The translations under genes were made by a program, and so were the position numbers. Shown piece after piece: positions 1 through 9,581 of a stretch of DNA of 21,242 nt. Source of the stretch: CAZTDU01 sp964617355 (GTDB taxonomy: Bacteria; Pseudomonadota; Gammaproteobacteria; Burkholderiales; SG8-39); contig CAZTXP010000166.1 of assembly GCA_964617355.1 (NCBI GenBank), positions 1 through 21,242 on the forward strand. Direction: 5' to 3'. A model generated the notes under the pieces. It searched no databases and had not been told where the DNA came from. It saw only the letters and a list, made by a program, of their open reading frames with translations. Every line of letters begins with the position of its first letter. The first letter of the stretch is position 1.

Positions 1-98
1 TACTCGGCGAGCAGCGCCGGGCGCAGCGAGTTCTCGATGCGCTCCTCCTGCACCGAGGCGGGCTTCGCGGAGATCAGTCGATCGGTCTCGACGGCCAT
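1..98 (-). CDS. ruvB: Holliday junction branch migration helicase RuvB, N-terminal fragment
   Basis: This is the first 32 codons of RuvB, the hexameric AAA+ motor that drives branch migration of Holliday junctions with RuvA. The rest lies beyond the window edge. The visible N-terminus reads MAVETDRLISAKPAS and continues to a LRPALLAEY segment. Both are typical of RuvB's N-terminal region ahead of the Walker A motif, which is not in view. The ATG at 98-96 lies one base after the ruvA stop codon, so translation is probably coupled to ruvA. No strong Shine-Dalgarno sequence is visible. The assignment is supported by position directly after ruvC and ruvA. Confidence 0.95.
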   Translation of the reverse strand, partial: MAVETDRLISAKPASVQEERIENSLRPALLAE

Positions 99-99
99 C

Positions 100-678
100 T
101 CAGGATTTTGCCAGCGCCTTCAGCGCCGCGCGGATGCCCTCTGCCACCGCCACGCCCGGCGGCAGCGTGCGGATCGCGGCCTGCGCTTCCCTCTCGCTGT
201 AGCCAAGCGCGAGCAGCGCGTTGAGGATGTCCGACGGCGTGCCGCCGCCCGCGGACTCGCCAGCGCCGGGAAGCGCGTCGGCGAGCTTGCCCTTCAGTTC
301 CAGCAGCAGGCGCTCGGCAGTCTTCTTGCCGATGCCCGGCACCTTCACGAGGCGCACGGCGTCCTGCGTGGCGACCGATTGCGAGAGCTCGGCGACCGAG
401 AGACCCGACAGCACCGACAGCGCGGTACGCGCGCCGACGCCGGAGATGCGGATCAGCTGGCGGAACGCGCTGCGCTCCTCCTGCGTCGCGAAGCCGTACA
501 ACAGGTGCGCGTCCTCGCGCACCACGAGGTGCGTGTGCAGCACCACCGGCTCGCCCGCGGCGGGCAGGTTGTAGAAGGTGCTCATGGGGACATCGACCTC
601 GTAGCCGACGCCGTTCACGTCCACCAGCACCTGCGGCGGGTTCTTGGCGAGCAGCCGGCCGGAGAGGCGCCCGATCAT
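100..678 (-). CDS. ruvA: Holliday junction DNA-binding protein RuvA
   Basis: RuvA binds four-way DNA junctions as a tetramer and loads RuvB. The protein is 192 residues, normal for the family, and begins MIGRLSGRLL, the usual RuvA start. The OB-fold N-terminal domain (about 1-65) holds VLVDVNGVGYEVDVP. Two helix-hairpin-helix motifs follow, LIRISGVGARTALSVLSGL and LVKVPGIGKKTAERLLLEL. A C-terminal RuvB-binding domain containing ILNALLALGYSEREA ends the protein. An in-frame extension up to 759 exists but overlaps ruvC and lacks RuvA character. The ATG at 678 overlaps the ruvC stop as ATGA, so the two genes are probably translationally coupled. All key motifs look intact. Confidence 0.98.
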   Translation of the reverse strand: MIGRLSGRLLAKNPPQVLVDVNGVGYEVDVPMSTFYNLPAAGEPVVLHTHLVVREDAHLLYGFATQEERSAFRQLIRISGVGARTALSVLSGLSVAELSQSVATQDAVRLVKVPGIGKKTAERLLLELKGKLADALPGAGESAGGGTPSDILNALLALGYSEREAQAAIRTLPPGVAVAEGIRAALKALAKS

Positions 679-1202
679 ACGAGCCTGCCGCGCTTCATGC
701 GGTAGCCGCGAGTCGAGATCGCGCCCAGCTTCGAGGCATGCGCGTGGCAGATCGCGCACGCGAGCGCGTCGGCCGCGTCGGGGCTGGGCGCGCCGGGCAG
801 CCCGAGGAGGCGCATCACCATTTCCTGCACCTGCACCTTCTGCGCGTGACCCGCGCCCACGACCGATTTCTTCACCTGCAGCGCGGTGTATTCCGACACG
901 GGCAGCCCGGCCTGCACGGCGGCGACGATGCCGGCGCCCCTGGCCTGCCCGAGCGACAGCGTCGCCTTCGGGTTGACGTTGACGAACACCTGCTCGATGG
1001 CGGCCTCCTGCGGGCGGTACTCGGCGATGATTTCGGCCAAGCCGTCGACGATGGTCTTCAGGCGCTGCGGCAACGGCGCCTCGCGGGTCTTCACGCAGCC
1101 GCTGGCGACATAGCCGATGCGGGTGCCGGATTTGTCGATGATGCCGAAGCCGGTGATCTGCAGGCCGGGGTCGATTCCCAGGATCCGCAGCACGGCGCTC
1201 AT
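675..1202 (-). CDS. ruvC: Holliday junction resolvase RuvC
   Basis: RuvC is the dimeric, metal-dependent endonuclease that cuts Holliday junctions after RuvAB branch migration. The 175-residue protein has the RNase H-like fold signature LGIDPGLQITGFG. The four acidic catalytic residues fall where expected: D11, E70 (in AAIEQVF), and the D142/D145 pair in SPDAADALA. The stop overlaps the ruvA ATG by 4 bp (ATGA). The start lies inside the first unit of a 23-bp tandem repeat that fills the gap to yebC. Only a weak GGA lies upstream of the ATG, so initiation may depend on coupling through the repeat. Start and function are confident. Confidence 0.98.
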   Translation of the reverse strand: MSAVLRILGIDPGLQITGFGIIDKSGTRIGYVASGCVKTREAPLPQRLKTIVDGLAEIIAEYRPQEAAIEQVFVNVNPKATLSLGQARGAGIVAAVQAGLPVSEYTALQVKKSVVGAGHAQKVQVQEMVMRLLGLPGAPSPDAADALACAICHAHASKLGAISTRGYRMKRGRLV

Positions 1203-1256
1203 GCGACGTCCAGCACGGCGCTCACGCGACGTCCAACTCGGCGCTCAAGCTTCGTC
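1188..1256 (-). repeat. three tandem 23-bp units across the yebC-ruvC junction
   Basis: Units lie at 1188-1210, 1211-1233 and 1234-1256. The first two differ at one base, and the third is diverged at five. Read on the minus strand each unit contains GGACGTCGC-NTGAGCGCCG (third unit GGACGAAGC-TTGAGCGCCG). The third unit encodes the end of YebC (DEA and stop) and the first encodes the start of RuvC (MSAVL). Because 23 is one less than a multiple of three, the NTGA core recurs in shifted frame and makes a chain of overlapping stop/start codons: TTGA, GTGA, ATGA. This is direct reading of the sequence. Any function is inference. Confidence 0.9.
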
Positions 1257-1973
1257 CATCACCGCGTTGGTGTAGACCTCCTGCACGTCGTCGAGGTTCT
1301 CGAAGGCGTCCAGGAGCTTGCGCATCTTCGCGGCATCGTCCCCGGCCAGCGCGATCTCGGTGCCGGGCTTCATCGTCACCTCGGCCGCGTCGGGCTTGAG
1401 GCCGGCCTTCTCGAGGCCCGCCTTGACCGCCGGGAAGTCGTGCGGCGTGCAGACCACCTCGATCGAGCCGTCCTCGTGGGCGACCACGTCCTCGGCGCCA
1501 GCGTCGAGCGCGGCCTCCATGATCTTGTCCTCGCTCGCGCCGGGCGCGAACAGGAACTGGCCGCAGTGCTTGAAGAGGAACGCCACCGAGCCGTCCGAGC
1601 CGAGGTTGCCGCCGTTCTTCGAGAACGCGTGCCGGACCTCGGCCACCGTGCGGGTCCGGTTGTCGGTCATGCAGTCGACGATCACCGCAGCGCCGCCGAT
1701 GCCGTAGCCCTCGTAGCGGATCTCTTCATAGGACACGCCTTCCAGCGTGCCGGTACCGCGCGCGATCGCGTTCTGCGTCGTGTCCTTCGGCATGTTGGCC
1801 TCGCGCGCCTTGTCGAGCGCGAGCCGCAGCCGCGGATTGGTGTCCGCGTCACCGCCGCCGAGGCGCGCCGCGACGGTGATTTCCTTGATCAGGCGGGTGA
1901 AGATCTTCCCGCGTTTCGCATCCTGGCGCCCCTTGCGGTGCTGGATGTTTGCCCATTTGGAGTGACCGGCCAT
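1245..1973 (-). CDS. yebC: YebC/TACO1-family protein
   Basis: This is a YebC/PmpR/TACO1-family protein. Members have been described as DNA-binding regulators and, more recently, as translation factors acting at difficult peptide stretches such as polyproline. The 242-residue protein opens with the hallmark MAGHSKWANIQHRKGRQDAK and carries the acidic central domain typical of the family (EEIRYEGYGIGGAAVIVDC). The length is normal. The gene lies just upstream of ruvC, its usual neighbour in Gram-negative bacteria, and ends inside a tandem repeat leading to ruvC. The ATG at 1973 has no visible Shine-Dalgarno. It sits 17 bp from a divergent start, with a GATAAA box about 10 bp upstream, suggesting a leaderless message. 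Confidence 0.96.
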   Translation of the reverse strand: MAGHSKWANIQHRKGRQDAKRGKIFTRLIKEITVAARLGGGDADTNPRLRLALDKAREANMPKDTTQNAIARGTGTLEGVSYEEIRYEGYGIGGAAVIVDCMTDNRTRTVAEVRHAFSKNGGNLGSDGSVAFLFKHCGQFLFAPGASEDKIMEAALDAGAEDVVAHEDGSIEVVCTPHDFPAVKAGLEKAGLKPDAAEVTMKPGTEIALAGDDAAKMRKLLDAFENLDDVQEVYTNAVMDEA

Positions 1974-1989
1974 GCGATAATTTTATCGC
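1974..1989. promoter_or_regulatory. inverted repeat and candidate bidirectional promoter between yebC and the HerA-like gene
   Basis: The 17-bp spacer between two divergent ATG codons is occupied by GCGATAA, a TT spacer and TTATCGC, a perfect 7-bp inverted repeat. Each strand carries a -10-like hexamer, GATAAT on plus (1976-1981) and GATAAA on minus (1988-1983). Each lies about 9 bp from its ATG, the spacing expected for transcripts that start at or next to the start codon. Neither gene has a Shine-Dalgarno sequence here. The AT-rich run stands out against the GC-rich surroundings. No good -35 hexamer is obvious on either strand, so promoter function is inferred. Confidence 0.55.
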
Positions 1990-1990
1990 C

Positions 1991-3520
<1,530 letters not shown>

Positions 3521-3526
3521 CAGGCG

Positions 3527-4423
3527 TTGAGCACGGCCTCGTTTCGCGCGTGGGGCATCGCGCTCGCGGTGCTCGGCGTGCTCGGCTTCTCGATGCGCAC
3601 GGTGCTGATCAAGCTCAGCTACGCCGCCGCCCCGGTGAGCCCGACCACGCTGATCTTCCTGCGCATGGTGCTCGCGCTGCCGGTGTTCCTCGGCACCGCG
3701 TGGTGGCTGAGGCACCAGAAGCCCGCGCTGGAAGCGCGCGACTGGTGGGGCATCGTCGGCCTCGGACTCATCGGCTACTACGCGGCGAGCTACCTCGACT
3801 TCATCGGCCTGCAGTGGATCGGCGCGGGCGTCGGGCGGCTGATCCAGTTCCTGTACCCGACGATCGTGCTGGTGCTGTCGGCGGCCTTCCTCGGCAAGCA
3901 CCCGACGCGCCGCGAACTCGTCGCGCTCCTCGTCTGCTACACCGGCGTGGCGTTCGTGCTGTCGGCGCGCTCGGAGGAGGAATCCAGGCTCTTCCTGCTC
4001 GGCGCGGCGTTCGTGTTCGGCTCGGGCCTCTGCTACGCGATCTATCTCGTCGCCGGCAGCCGCCTCGTGCAACGCGTGGGCTCGATGCGCTTCACGGCGT
4101 ACACCATGTGCGTTTCCACCGTGCCGGTAGCGCTGCAGTTCTTCATCGTCGAGCCGCTGTCGTCGCTCGCGCTGCCGCCGATCGTGTGGACGTATGCCGT
4201 GGTGATGGCGATCTTCGCCACCGCGTTGCCGACCTTCTTCGTCGCGGAAGCCCTGAAGCGCATCGGCGCCAACCACTTCGCGCTCATCGGCGCGGTCGGT
4301 CCGGTCAGCGTCGCCGTCACCAGCGCGCTCGGCCTCGACGAGCCGCTCACCGCGCTGCAGGTGCTCGGCGGCTTGCTGGTAATCTGCGGCGTTCTCGTCG
4401 TCTCGCTCAGGAAAGGAAAGTAG
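3527..4423 (+). CDS. EamA-type drug/metabolite transporter (DMT superfamily)
   Basis: This is an inner-membrane transporter with two EamA repeats. The 298-residue protein shows about ten hydrophobic segments, with the typical second-half end GANHFALIGAVGPVSVAVTSALGLDEPLT followed by a final helix and a basic tail. The length fits the family. Substrates in this family include amino acids, nucleotide sugars and drugs, and the sequence does not say which applies. The only start giving the full first helix is TTG at 3527, seven bases after the ATPase stop, with a weak AGCAGG ahead of it. An ATG at 3593 would cut into helix one. It is followed after 2 bp by the dehydrogenase gene, so all three are probably co-transcribed. 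Confidence 0.9.
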   Translation: MSTASFRAWGIALAVLGVLGFSMRTVLIKLSYAAAPVSPTTLIFLRMVLALPVFLGTAWWLRHQKPALEARDWWGIVGLGLIGYYAASYLDFIGLQWIGAGVGRLIQFLYPTIVLVLSAAFLGKHPTRRELVALLVCYTGVAFVLSARSEEESRLFLLGAAFVFGSGLCYAIYLVAGSRLVQRVGSMRFTAYTMCVSTVPVALQFFIVEPLSSLALPPIVWTYAVVMAIFATALPTFFVAEALKRIGANHFALIGAVGPVSVAVTSALGLDEPLTALQVLGGLLVICGVLVVSLRKGK

Positions 4424-4425
4424 CC

Positions 4426-5208
4426 ATGGACATGGGTATCCGCGGCAAGACCGCGCTGGTGTGCGCTGCCTCGAAGGGCCTCGGCAAGGGCTGCGCGGTG
4501 TCGCTCGCGCGCGAAGGCGTCAACCTCGTCATCACCGCGCGCGGCAAGGACGCGCTGGAAGCCACCGCCGAGGAGATTCGCAAGGAAACCGGCGTCAAGG
4601 TGGTGACCGTCGCCGGCGACATCACCACGCCCGAGGGCCGCGCGCAGGCGCTCGCCGCCTGCGGCCCGCAGGTCGACATCCTGATCAACAACGCCGGCGG
4701 CCCGCCGCCCGGAGACTTCCGGCAATGGGGCCGCGAAGAGTGGATCAAGGCCATCGACGCGAACATGCTGACCCCGATCGAACTGATCAAGGCGACCGTG
4801 GACGGGATGATCGCGCGCAAGTTCGGCCGCATCGTCAACATCACCTCCAGCGCGGTGAAGGCGCCGATCGCCGAGCTCGGCCTGTCGAACGGCGCGCGCA
4901 CCGGCCTCACGGGCTTCTGCGCCGGCATCGCGAGGAAGACCGTGAAGGACAACGTCACCATCAACGGCCTGCTCCCCGGCCGCATGTGGACCGACCGCCT
5001 GAAGGGCAACATCGAGTTCCACGCCAAGAGCAGCGGCAAGAGCTTCGAGGAAGCGCGCCAGGCGAACCTCGCGGTGATTCCCGCCGGCCGCCACGGCACC
5101 ATCGAGGAGTTCGGCGACTACTGCGCGTTCCTCTGCAGCGCGCGCGCCGGCTACGTCACCGGGCAGAACCTGCTCGTGGACGGTGGCCTCTACCCCGGAA
5201 CGCTCTAG
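4426..5208 (+). CDS. atypical short-chain dehydrogenase/reductase-like protein lacking the catalytic Tyr and Lys
   Basis: This 260-residue protein has the Rossmann fold and overall layout of the SDR family: ALVCAASKGLGKG near the N-terminus, DILINNAGG (N88-G91), a central ITSSAVKAPIAEL and a C-terminal YVTGQNLLVDGGLYPG. The active site is unusual. Where classical enzymes have YxxxK, this one reads SNGAR, so Tyr is replaced by S154 and Lys by R158, although S141 remains. The usual TG of the cofactor motif is CA. A known SDR-like subgroup resembling ketoacyl-ACP reductases shows such departures. A good AGGAAAGG lies ahead of the ATG. The stop overlaps the convergent phoR stop. Substrate and even redox activity are uncertain. 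Confidence 0.9.
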   Translation: MDMGIRGKTALVCAASKGLGKGCAVSLAREGVNLVITARGKDALEATAEEIRKETGVKVVTVAGDITTPEGRAQALAACGPQVDILINNAGGPPPGDFRQWGREEWIKAIDANMLTPIELIKATVDGMIARKFGRIVNITSSAVKAPIAELGLSNGARTGLTGFCAGIARKTVKDNVTINGLLPGRMWTDRLKGNIEFHAKSSGKSFEEARQANLAVIPAGRHGTIEEFGDYCAFLCSARAGYVTGQNLLVDGGLYPGTL

Positions 5209-6518
5209 GTCGGCTCCGACGCTGCCGCGCTCTCGCGCGGCAGCAGCTGGCTGGCCGGGAAGTTCGCGGTGAACACGCTGCCCTTGCCTGGCTCGCTCTG
5301 TACTTCGAGCGTCGCGTGGTGCCGCGCGAGCGCATGCTTGACGATGGCGAGACCCAGGCCCGTGCCGCCGGAATCGCGCGAGCGGCCGCGATCCACGCGA
5401 TAGAAGCGCTCGGTCAAGCGCGGCACGTGCTCCGGCGGGATACCGATCCCGGTATCGGCCACCGAGAACACGCCGCCCTCGCGTCCTGAACGCCAGCGCA
5501 AGCTGATGCGCCCGCCCTCGGGCGTGTAGCGCACGGCGTTGGTGACGAGGTTGGAGAAGGCGCTCGCGATCTCGGTCTCCGAACCGGCGAGGTCGTCGTC
5601 GCCCTCGAACGCTACCTCGATGCGGTGACGCCCCGCCGAGAGCGAGCGCGCCTGCGAGGCGACCATCTCGATCACGCGGCGCACCGGGATGCGATCCGGC
5701 GCCGGCGCCGGTGCGTTCTCGATCGAGGACAGTGCGAGCAGGTCCTCGATGATGCGCTCCATGCGCTCGGCCTGCGGCGCCATCAGCGCCAGGTAGTCCT
5801 TCACGCGCGCCGGCTCGAGCTTCAGGTCGCGGATGGTCTCGAGGAACCCGGACAGCACCGTGAGCGGCGTGCGCAGCTCGTGCGAGGCGTTGGCGACGAA
5901 GTCGCGGCGCATCGCGGCAACCTGCTCCTCGCCGGTGACGTCGTGCGACAGCAGCAGGCGCTCGCCGTCGTCGACGGCGACGAGCTGCACGCGCAGGCTG
6001 CGCGGCGGATTGCCTTCGCGCAGCAGCACGCCGTCGTCGGTGCGGCCGGATTCGAGGTACTCGGTAAACGCCGGCTGGCGCACGAGGTTGGCGATCGGCT
6101 GGCCACGATCGTGCTCGGCGTCGATGCCCAGCTGGTGGCGCGCACCCTCGTTCGCCCACTCGATGCGGTTCTCGCCATCGAGCAGCGCGACGCCGTAGGG
6201 CAGCGCCTCGGCCGCGCGCCGTGAACGGACGATCACGCGCGCCAGCTCGCGGCGGCGTCGCAGAGCCTGGCGCCGATGCTTGTGCAGGAAGTTGAACACA
6301 TCGCCCCACGCGCCCTCGCGGTCGGGCGGGTCGCCGAGTCGCGGTTGCGACGCCCATCGATGCAGGTCGGCGAATCCGGCGTATTCCTTCGCGAGACGGA
6401 TCGCGAGCACCAGCGCCACCAGCGCCCAGCCCCACGCGGCGCCGAACGCCCACGCGACGAGACCCGCCGCGATCGCCGGCGCGAGCAACGCACCCAGTAG
6501 CCGGCGCAGCGGGTGCAC
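5205..6518 (-). CDS. phoR: phosphate regulon sensor histidine kinase PhoR
   Basis: PhoR is the inner-membrane histidine kinase that phosphorylates PhoB when phosphate is scarce. From the GTG at 6518 the protein has 437 residues, close to the usual size. It has an N-terminal hydrophobic hairpin (about 7-40), a charged linker and a PAS-like sensor region (LPYGVALLDGENRIEWANEGA). The kinase part has the H-box ASHELRTPL with H213, an N-box around N323-N327, and ATP-binding motifs DTGIGIPPE (355-363) and GGTGLGLAIVKH (from 384). The start is uncertain. The open frame continues upstream inside phoB without PhoR character, and GTG 6518 is the first usable start, 8 bp after the phoB stop. The stop codon overlaps the convergent dehydrogenase stop at CTAG. 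Confidence 0.94.
   Translation of the reverse strand: MHPLRRLLGALLAPAIAAGLVAWAFGAAWGWALVALVLAIRLAKEYAGFADLHRWASQPRLGDPPDREGAWGDVFNFLHKHRRQALRRRRELARVIVRSRRAAEALPYGVALLDGENRIEWANEGARHQLGIDAEHDRGQPIANLVRQPAFTEYLESGRTDDGVLLREGNPPRSLRVQLVAVDDGERLLLSHDVTGEEQVAAMRRDFVANASHELRTPLTVLSGFLETIRDLKLEPARVKDYLALMAPQAERMERIIEDLLALSSIENAPAPAPDRIPVRRVIEMVASQARSLSAGRHRIEVAFEGDDDLAGSETEIASAFSNLVTNAVRYTPEGGRISLRWRSGREGGVFSVADTGIGIPPEHVPRLTERFYRVDRGRSRDSGGTGLGLAIVKHALARHHATLEVQSEPGKGSVFTANFPASQLLPRESAAASEPT
5221..5244. terminator. perfect 9-bp hairpin just past the dehydrogenase stop, inside phoR
   Basis: GCTGCCGCG at 5221-5229 and CGCGGCAGC at 5236-5244 form a perfect 9-bp stem with loop CTCTCG. It lies 12 bp after the dehydrogenase stop codon, within the last codons of phoR on the opposite strand. 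A smaller stem, GTCGG/CCGAC at 5209-5220, immediately precedes it. No T-run follows, so intrinsic termination is uncertain. The location, right after one gene and inside the end of its convergent neighbour, suggests a terminator or 3'-end stabilising role for the plus-strand transcript. Confidence 0.45.
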
Positions 6519-6526
6519 GAGGATCG

Positions 6527-7270
<744 letters not shown>

Positions 7271-7938
7271 CCATGCCCTTGACGATGTAGATGACCTGCT
7301 CCGCGAGGTTCTTCGCGTGGTCGCCGATGCGCTCGATCGCCTTGGCGATCCAGACGATCTCGAGCGCCCCCGAGATGGTGCGCGGATCCTCCATCATGAA
7401 CGTGATCAGCTGGCGCAGCACGGAGCGGAACTCGTTGTCGATGGCGGGGTCCTGCGCGAGCACCTCCGCCGCGGTCTCGGCGTCGCGCCGCGCGAACGCG
7501 TCGAGCGACTTCCTCAGCATCGCGATCGCCTCGGTGCCCGCATGGCGCACGCCCGGGAAGCGGTGCGCCGGCTGGAAGCCGCGCTCGTGCACCGACTTCG
7601 ACATGCGCGCGACCTTCTCGGCCTCGTCGCCGATGCGCTCGAGGTCGGTGACGATCTTGCTGATCGCCATGATGAGCCGCAGGTCGCCGGCCGCCGGCTG
7701 GCGCCGCGCGATCAGCTGCGCGCAGGCCTCGTCGATCGAGACTTCGTAGGCGTTGACGCGATGGTCGTCGGCCACCACGCGCGCGAGCAGCTGCTCGTCG
7801 CCCTCGGTGAAGCCGTCGATCGCGGCGCGGATCTGCGCCTCGACCAGCCCGCCCATCTGCAGCACGCGCGTGCAGGTCGCCTCGAGCTCGGCCTCGAACT
7901 GCTTGGAGGTGTGTTCGTTCATGCCCATCGCCGCTCCC

Positions 7939-8712
7939 TCAGCCGAACCGGCCGGTGATGTAGTCCTCGGTCTGCTTGCTCCTTGTCTTTAGGAAGATCT
8001 GGTCGGTGTCGCCGAACTCGATCATCTCGCCGAGGAACATGTAGGCGGTGTAGTCCGACACCCGCGCCGCCTGCTGCATGTTGTGCGTCACGATCACGAC
8101 GGTGTAGTCGGCCTTCAGCTCGTGGATCAGCTCCTCGACCTTCGCGGTCGAGATCGGGTCGAGCGCCGAGCAGGGCTCGTCGAGCAGCAGCACCTCGGGC
8201 TTGATCGCCACGCCGCGCGCGATGCACAGGCGCTGCTGCTGCCCGCCCGAGAGGCTCTGGCCGCTCTGGCCGAGCTTGTCCTTGACCTCGTTCCAGAGCG
8301 CGGCGCGGGTCAGCGCCCATTCGACGCGCTCGTCCATCTCGCGCTTCGACAGGCGCTCGAAGAGGCGCACGCCGAACGCGATGTTGTCGTAGATCGACAT
8401 CGGGAACGGCGTCGGCTTCTGGAACACCATGCCGACCTTGGCGCGGATCAGCGACACGTCCTGCCGGGACGTGAGCAGGTCCTCGCCGTCGAGCAGCACC
8501 GCGCCGGTCGCGCGCTGCTCGGGATAGAGCGCGTACATGCGGTTGAAGACGCGCAGCAGCGTGGACTTGCCGCAGCCGGAAGGCCCGATGAACGCCGTGA
8601 CCTGGCGCTCGGGGATCTCGAGGTTGACGTTCTTCAGGGCCTGGAAGCCGCCGTAGTAGAAGCTGAGGTCCCGGGCCTGCAGCTTCGGGCGGCTCGTGGC
8701 GAGGGCGGTCAT
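7939..8712 (-). CDS. pstB: phosphate ABC transporter ATP-binding protein PstB
   Basis: PstB is the ATPase that powers high-affinity phosphate import through PstA and PstC. The 257-residue protein has Walker A GPSGCGKST (43-51), a Q-loop MVFQKPTPFPMSIYDN, the ABC signature LSGGQQQR (154-161), Walker B VLLLDEP with D178/E179, a SALDP D-loop and the switch histidine H210 in IVTHN. FQKPTPFPMSIYDN is typical of PstB rather than other importers. ATG 8712 overlaps the pstA stop (ATGA), and the upstream open frame belongs to no recognisable protein. All catalytic motifs are intact. Confidence 0.98.
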   Translation of the reverse strand: MTALATSRPKLQARDLSFYYGGFQALKNVNLEIPERQVTAFIGPSGCGKSTLLRVFNRMYALYPEQRATGAVLLDGEDLLTSRQDVSLIRAKVGMVFQKPTPFPMSIYDNIAFGVRLFERLSKREMDERVEWALTRAALWNEVKDKLGQSGQSLSGGQQQRLCIARGVAIKPEVLLLDEPCSALDPISTAKVEELIHELKADYTVVIVTHNMQQAARVSDYTAYMFLGEMIEFGDTDQIFLKTRSKQTEDYITGRFG

Positions 8713-9581
8713 GCGTGGCTGCTCCTGCGGAAAAGCGATCGGGCGACGACGTTCAGCACCAGCACCGCGAGCGTGATCAGCGCGGCGCCGCCCCACGCGA
8801 GGCGGTGCCAGTCCTCGTAGGGACTCATGGCGAACTGGAAGATCACCACCGGCAGGTTGGCCATGGGCTTGCCCATCTCCAGCGACCAGAACTGGTTGTT
8901 CAGCGCGGTGAAGAGGAGCGGGGCGGTCTCGCCGCTGATGCGCGCAACGGCCAGCAGCACGCCGGTGAGGATGCCGGTGCGCGCGGCGCGGTAGGAGATG
9001 AAGACGACCATCTTCCACATCGGGCAGCCGAGCGCCATCGCGGCCTCGCGCAGGCTGTTCGGCACGAGCTTGAGCATGTCGTCCGTGGTGCGCACCACGA
9101 CCGGCACGACGAGGAGCGCGAGCGCGATCGATCCCGCCCAGCCCGAGAAGTGCTTCACCTGCGCGACGTACACCGAGTACACGAAGAGGCCGATGACGAT
9201 CGACGGCGCAGACAGCAGCACGTCGTTCAGGAAGCGCGTCGCGCGCGCGAGCCAGCTCGTCCGGCCGTATTCGGACAGCCACGTGCCGGCAAGGATGCCC
9301 ACCGGCGTGCCGAGCAGGGTGCCGACGAGCACCATGAGGAAGCTGCCGACGATGGCGTTCGCGAGCCCGCCGTCGGCGCCCGGCGGCGGCGTCATCTGCG
9401 TGTAGAGCGCGACGCGCGCGAGCGCGTGGCCGCCCTCGTAGAGCAGCGTGCCGAGGATCCACACCAGCCAGAAGAGGCCGAAGGCGACGGCGAGACCGGA
9501 GACGCCGAGCAGGAGGACGTTGAGCACGCGCCGGCGCCGGTAGACGGGATTCGACGGGCGGATGGGGTTCGCGGCGTTCAC
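8709..9581 (-). CDS. pstA: phosphate ABC transporter permease PstA
   Basis: PstA is one of the two inner-membrane subunits forming the phosphate channel. The 290-residue protein starts with GTG at 9581, overlapping the pstC stop as GTGA, and has about six membrane segments. The cytoplasmic coupling region reads VPNSLREAAMALGCPMWKMVVFISYRAARTGILTG and continues to ARISGETAPLLFTALNN, the hallmark segment of PstA that contacts PstB. The first helix (VLNVLLLGVSGLAVAFGLFW) follows a short basic N-terminus. The length matches the family. No better start exists upstream, because the open frame there runs antiphase to pstC. The gene is complete. Confidence 0.97.
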   Translation of the reverse strand: MNAANPIRPSNPVYRRRRVLNVLLLGVSGLAVAFGLFWLVWILGTLLYEGGHALARVALYTQMTPPPGADGGLANAIVGSFLMVLVGTLLGTPVGILAGTWLSEYGRTSWLARATRFLNDVLLSAPSIVIGLFVYSVYVAQVKHFSGWAGSIALALLVVPVVVRTTDDMLKLVPNSLREAAMALGCPMWKMVVFISYRAARTGILTGVLLAVARISGETAPLLFTALNNQFWSLEMGKPMANLPVVIFQFAMSPYEDWHRLAWGGAALITLAVLVLNVVARSLFRRSSHA

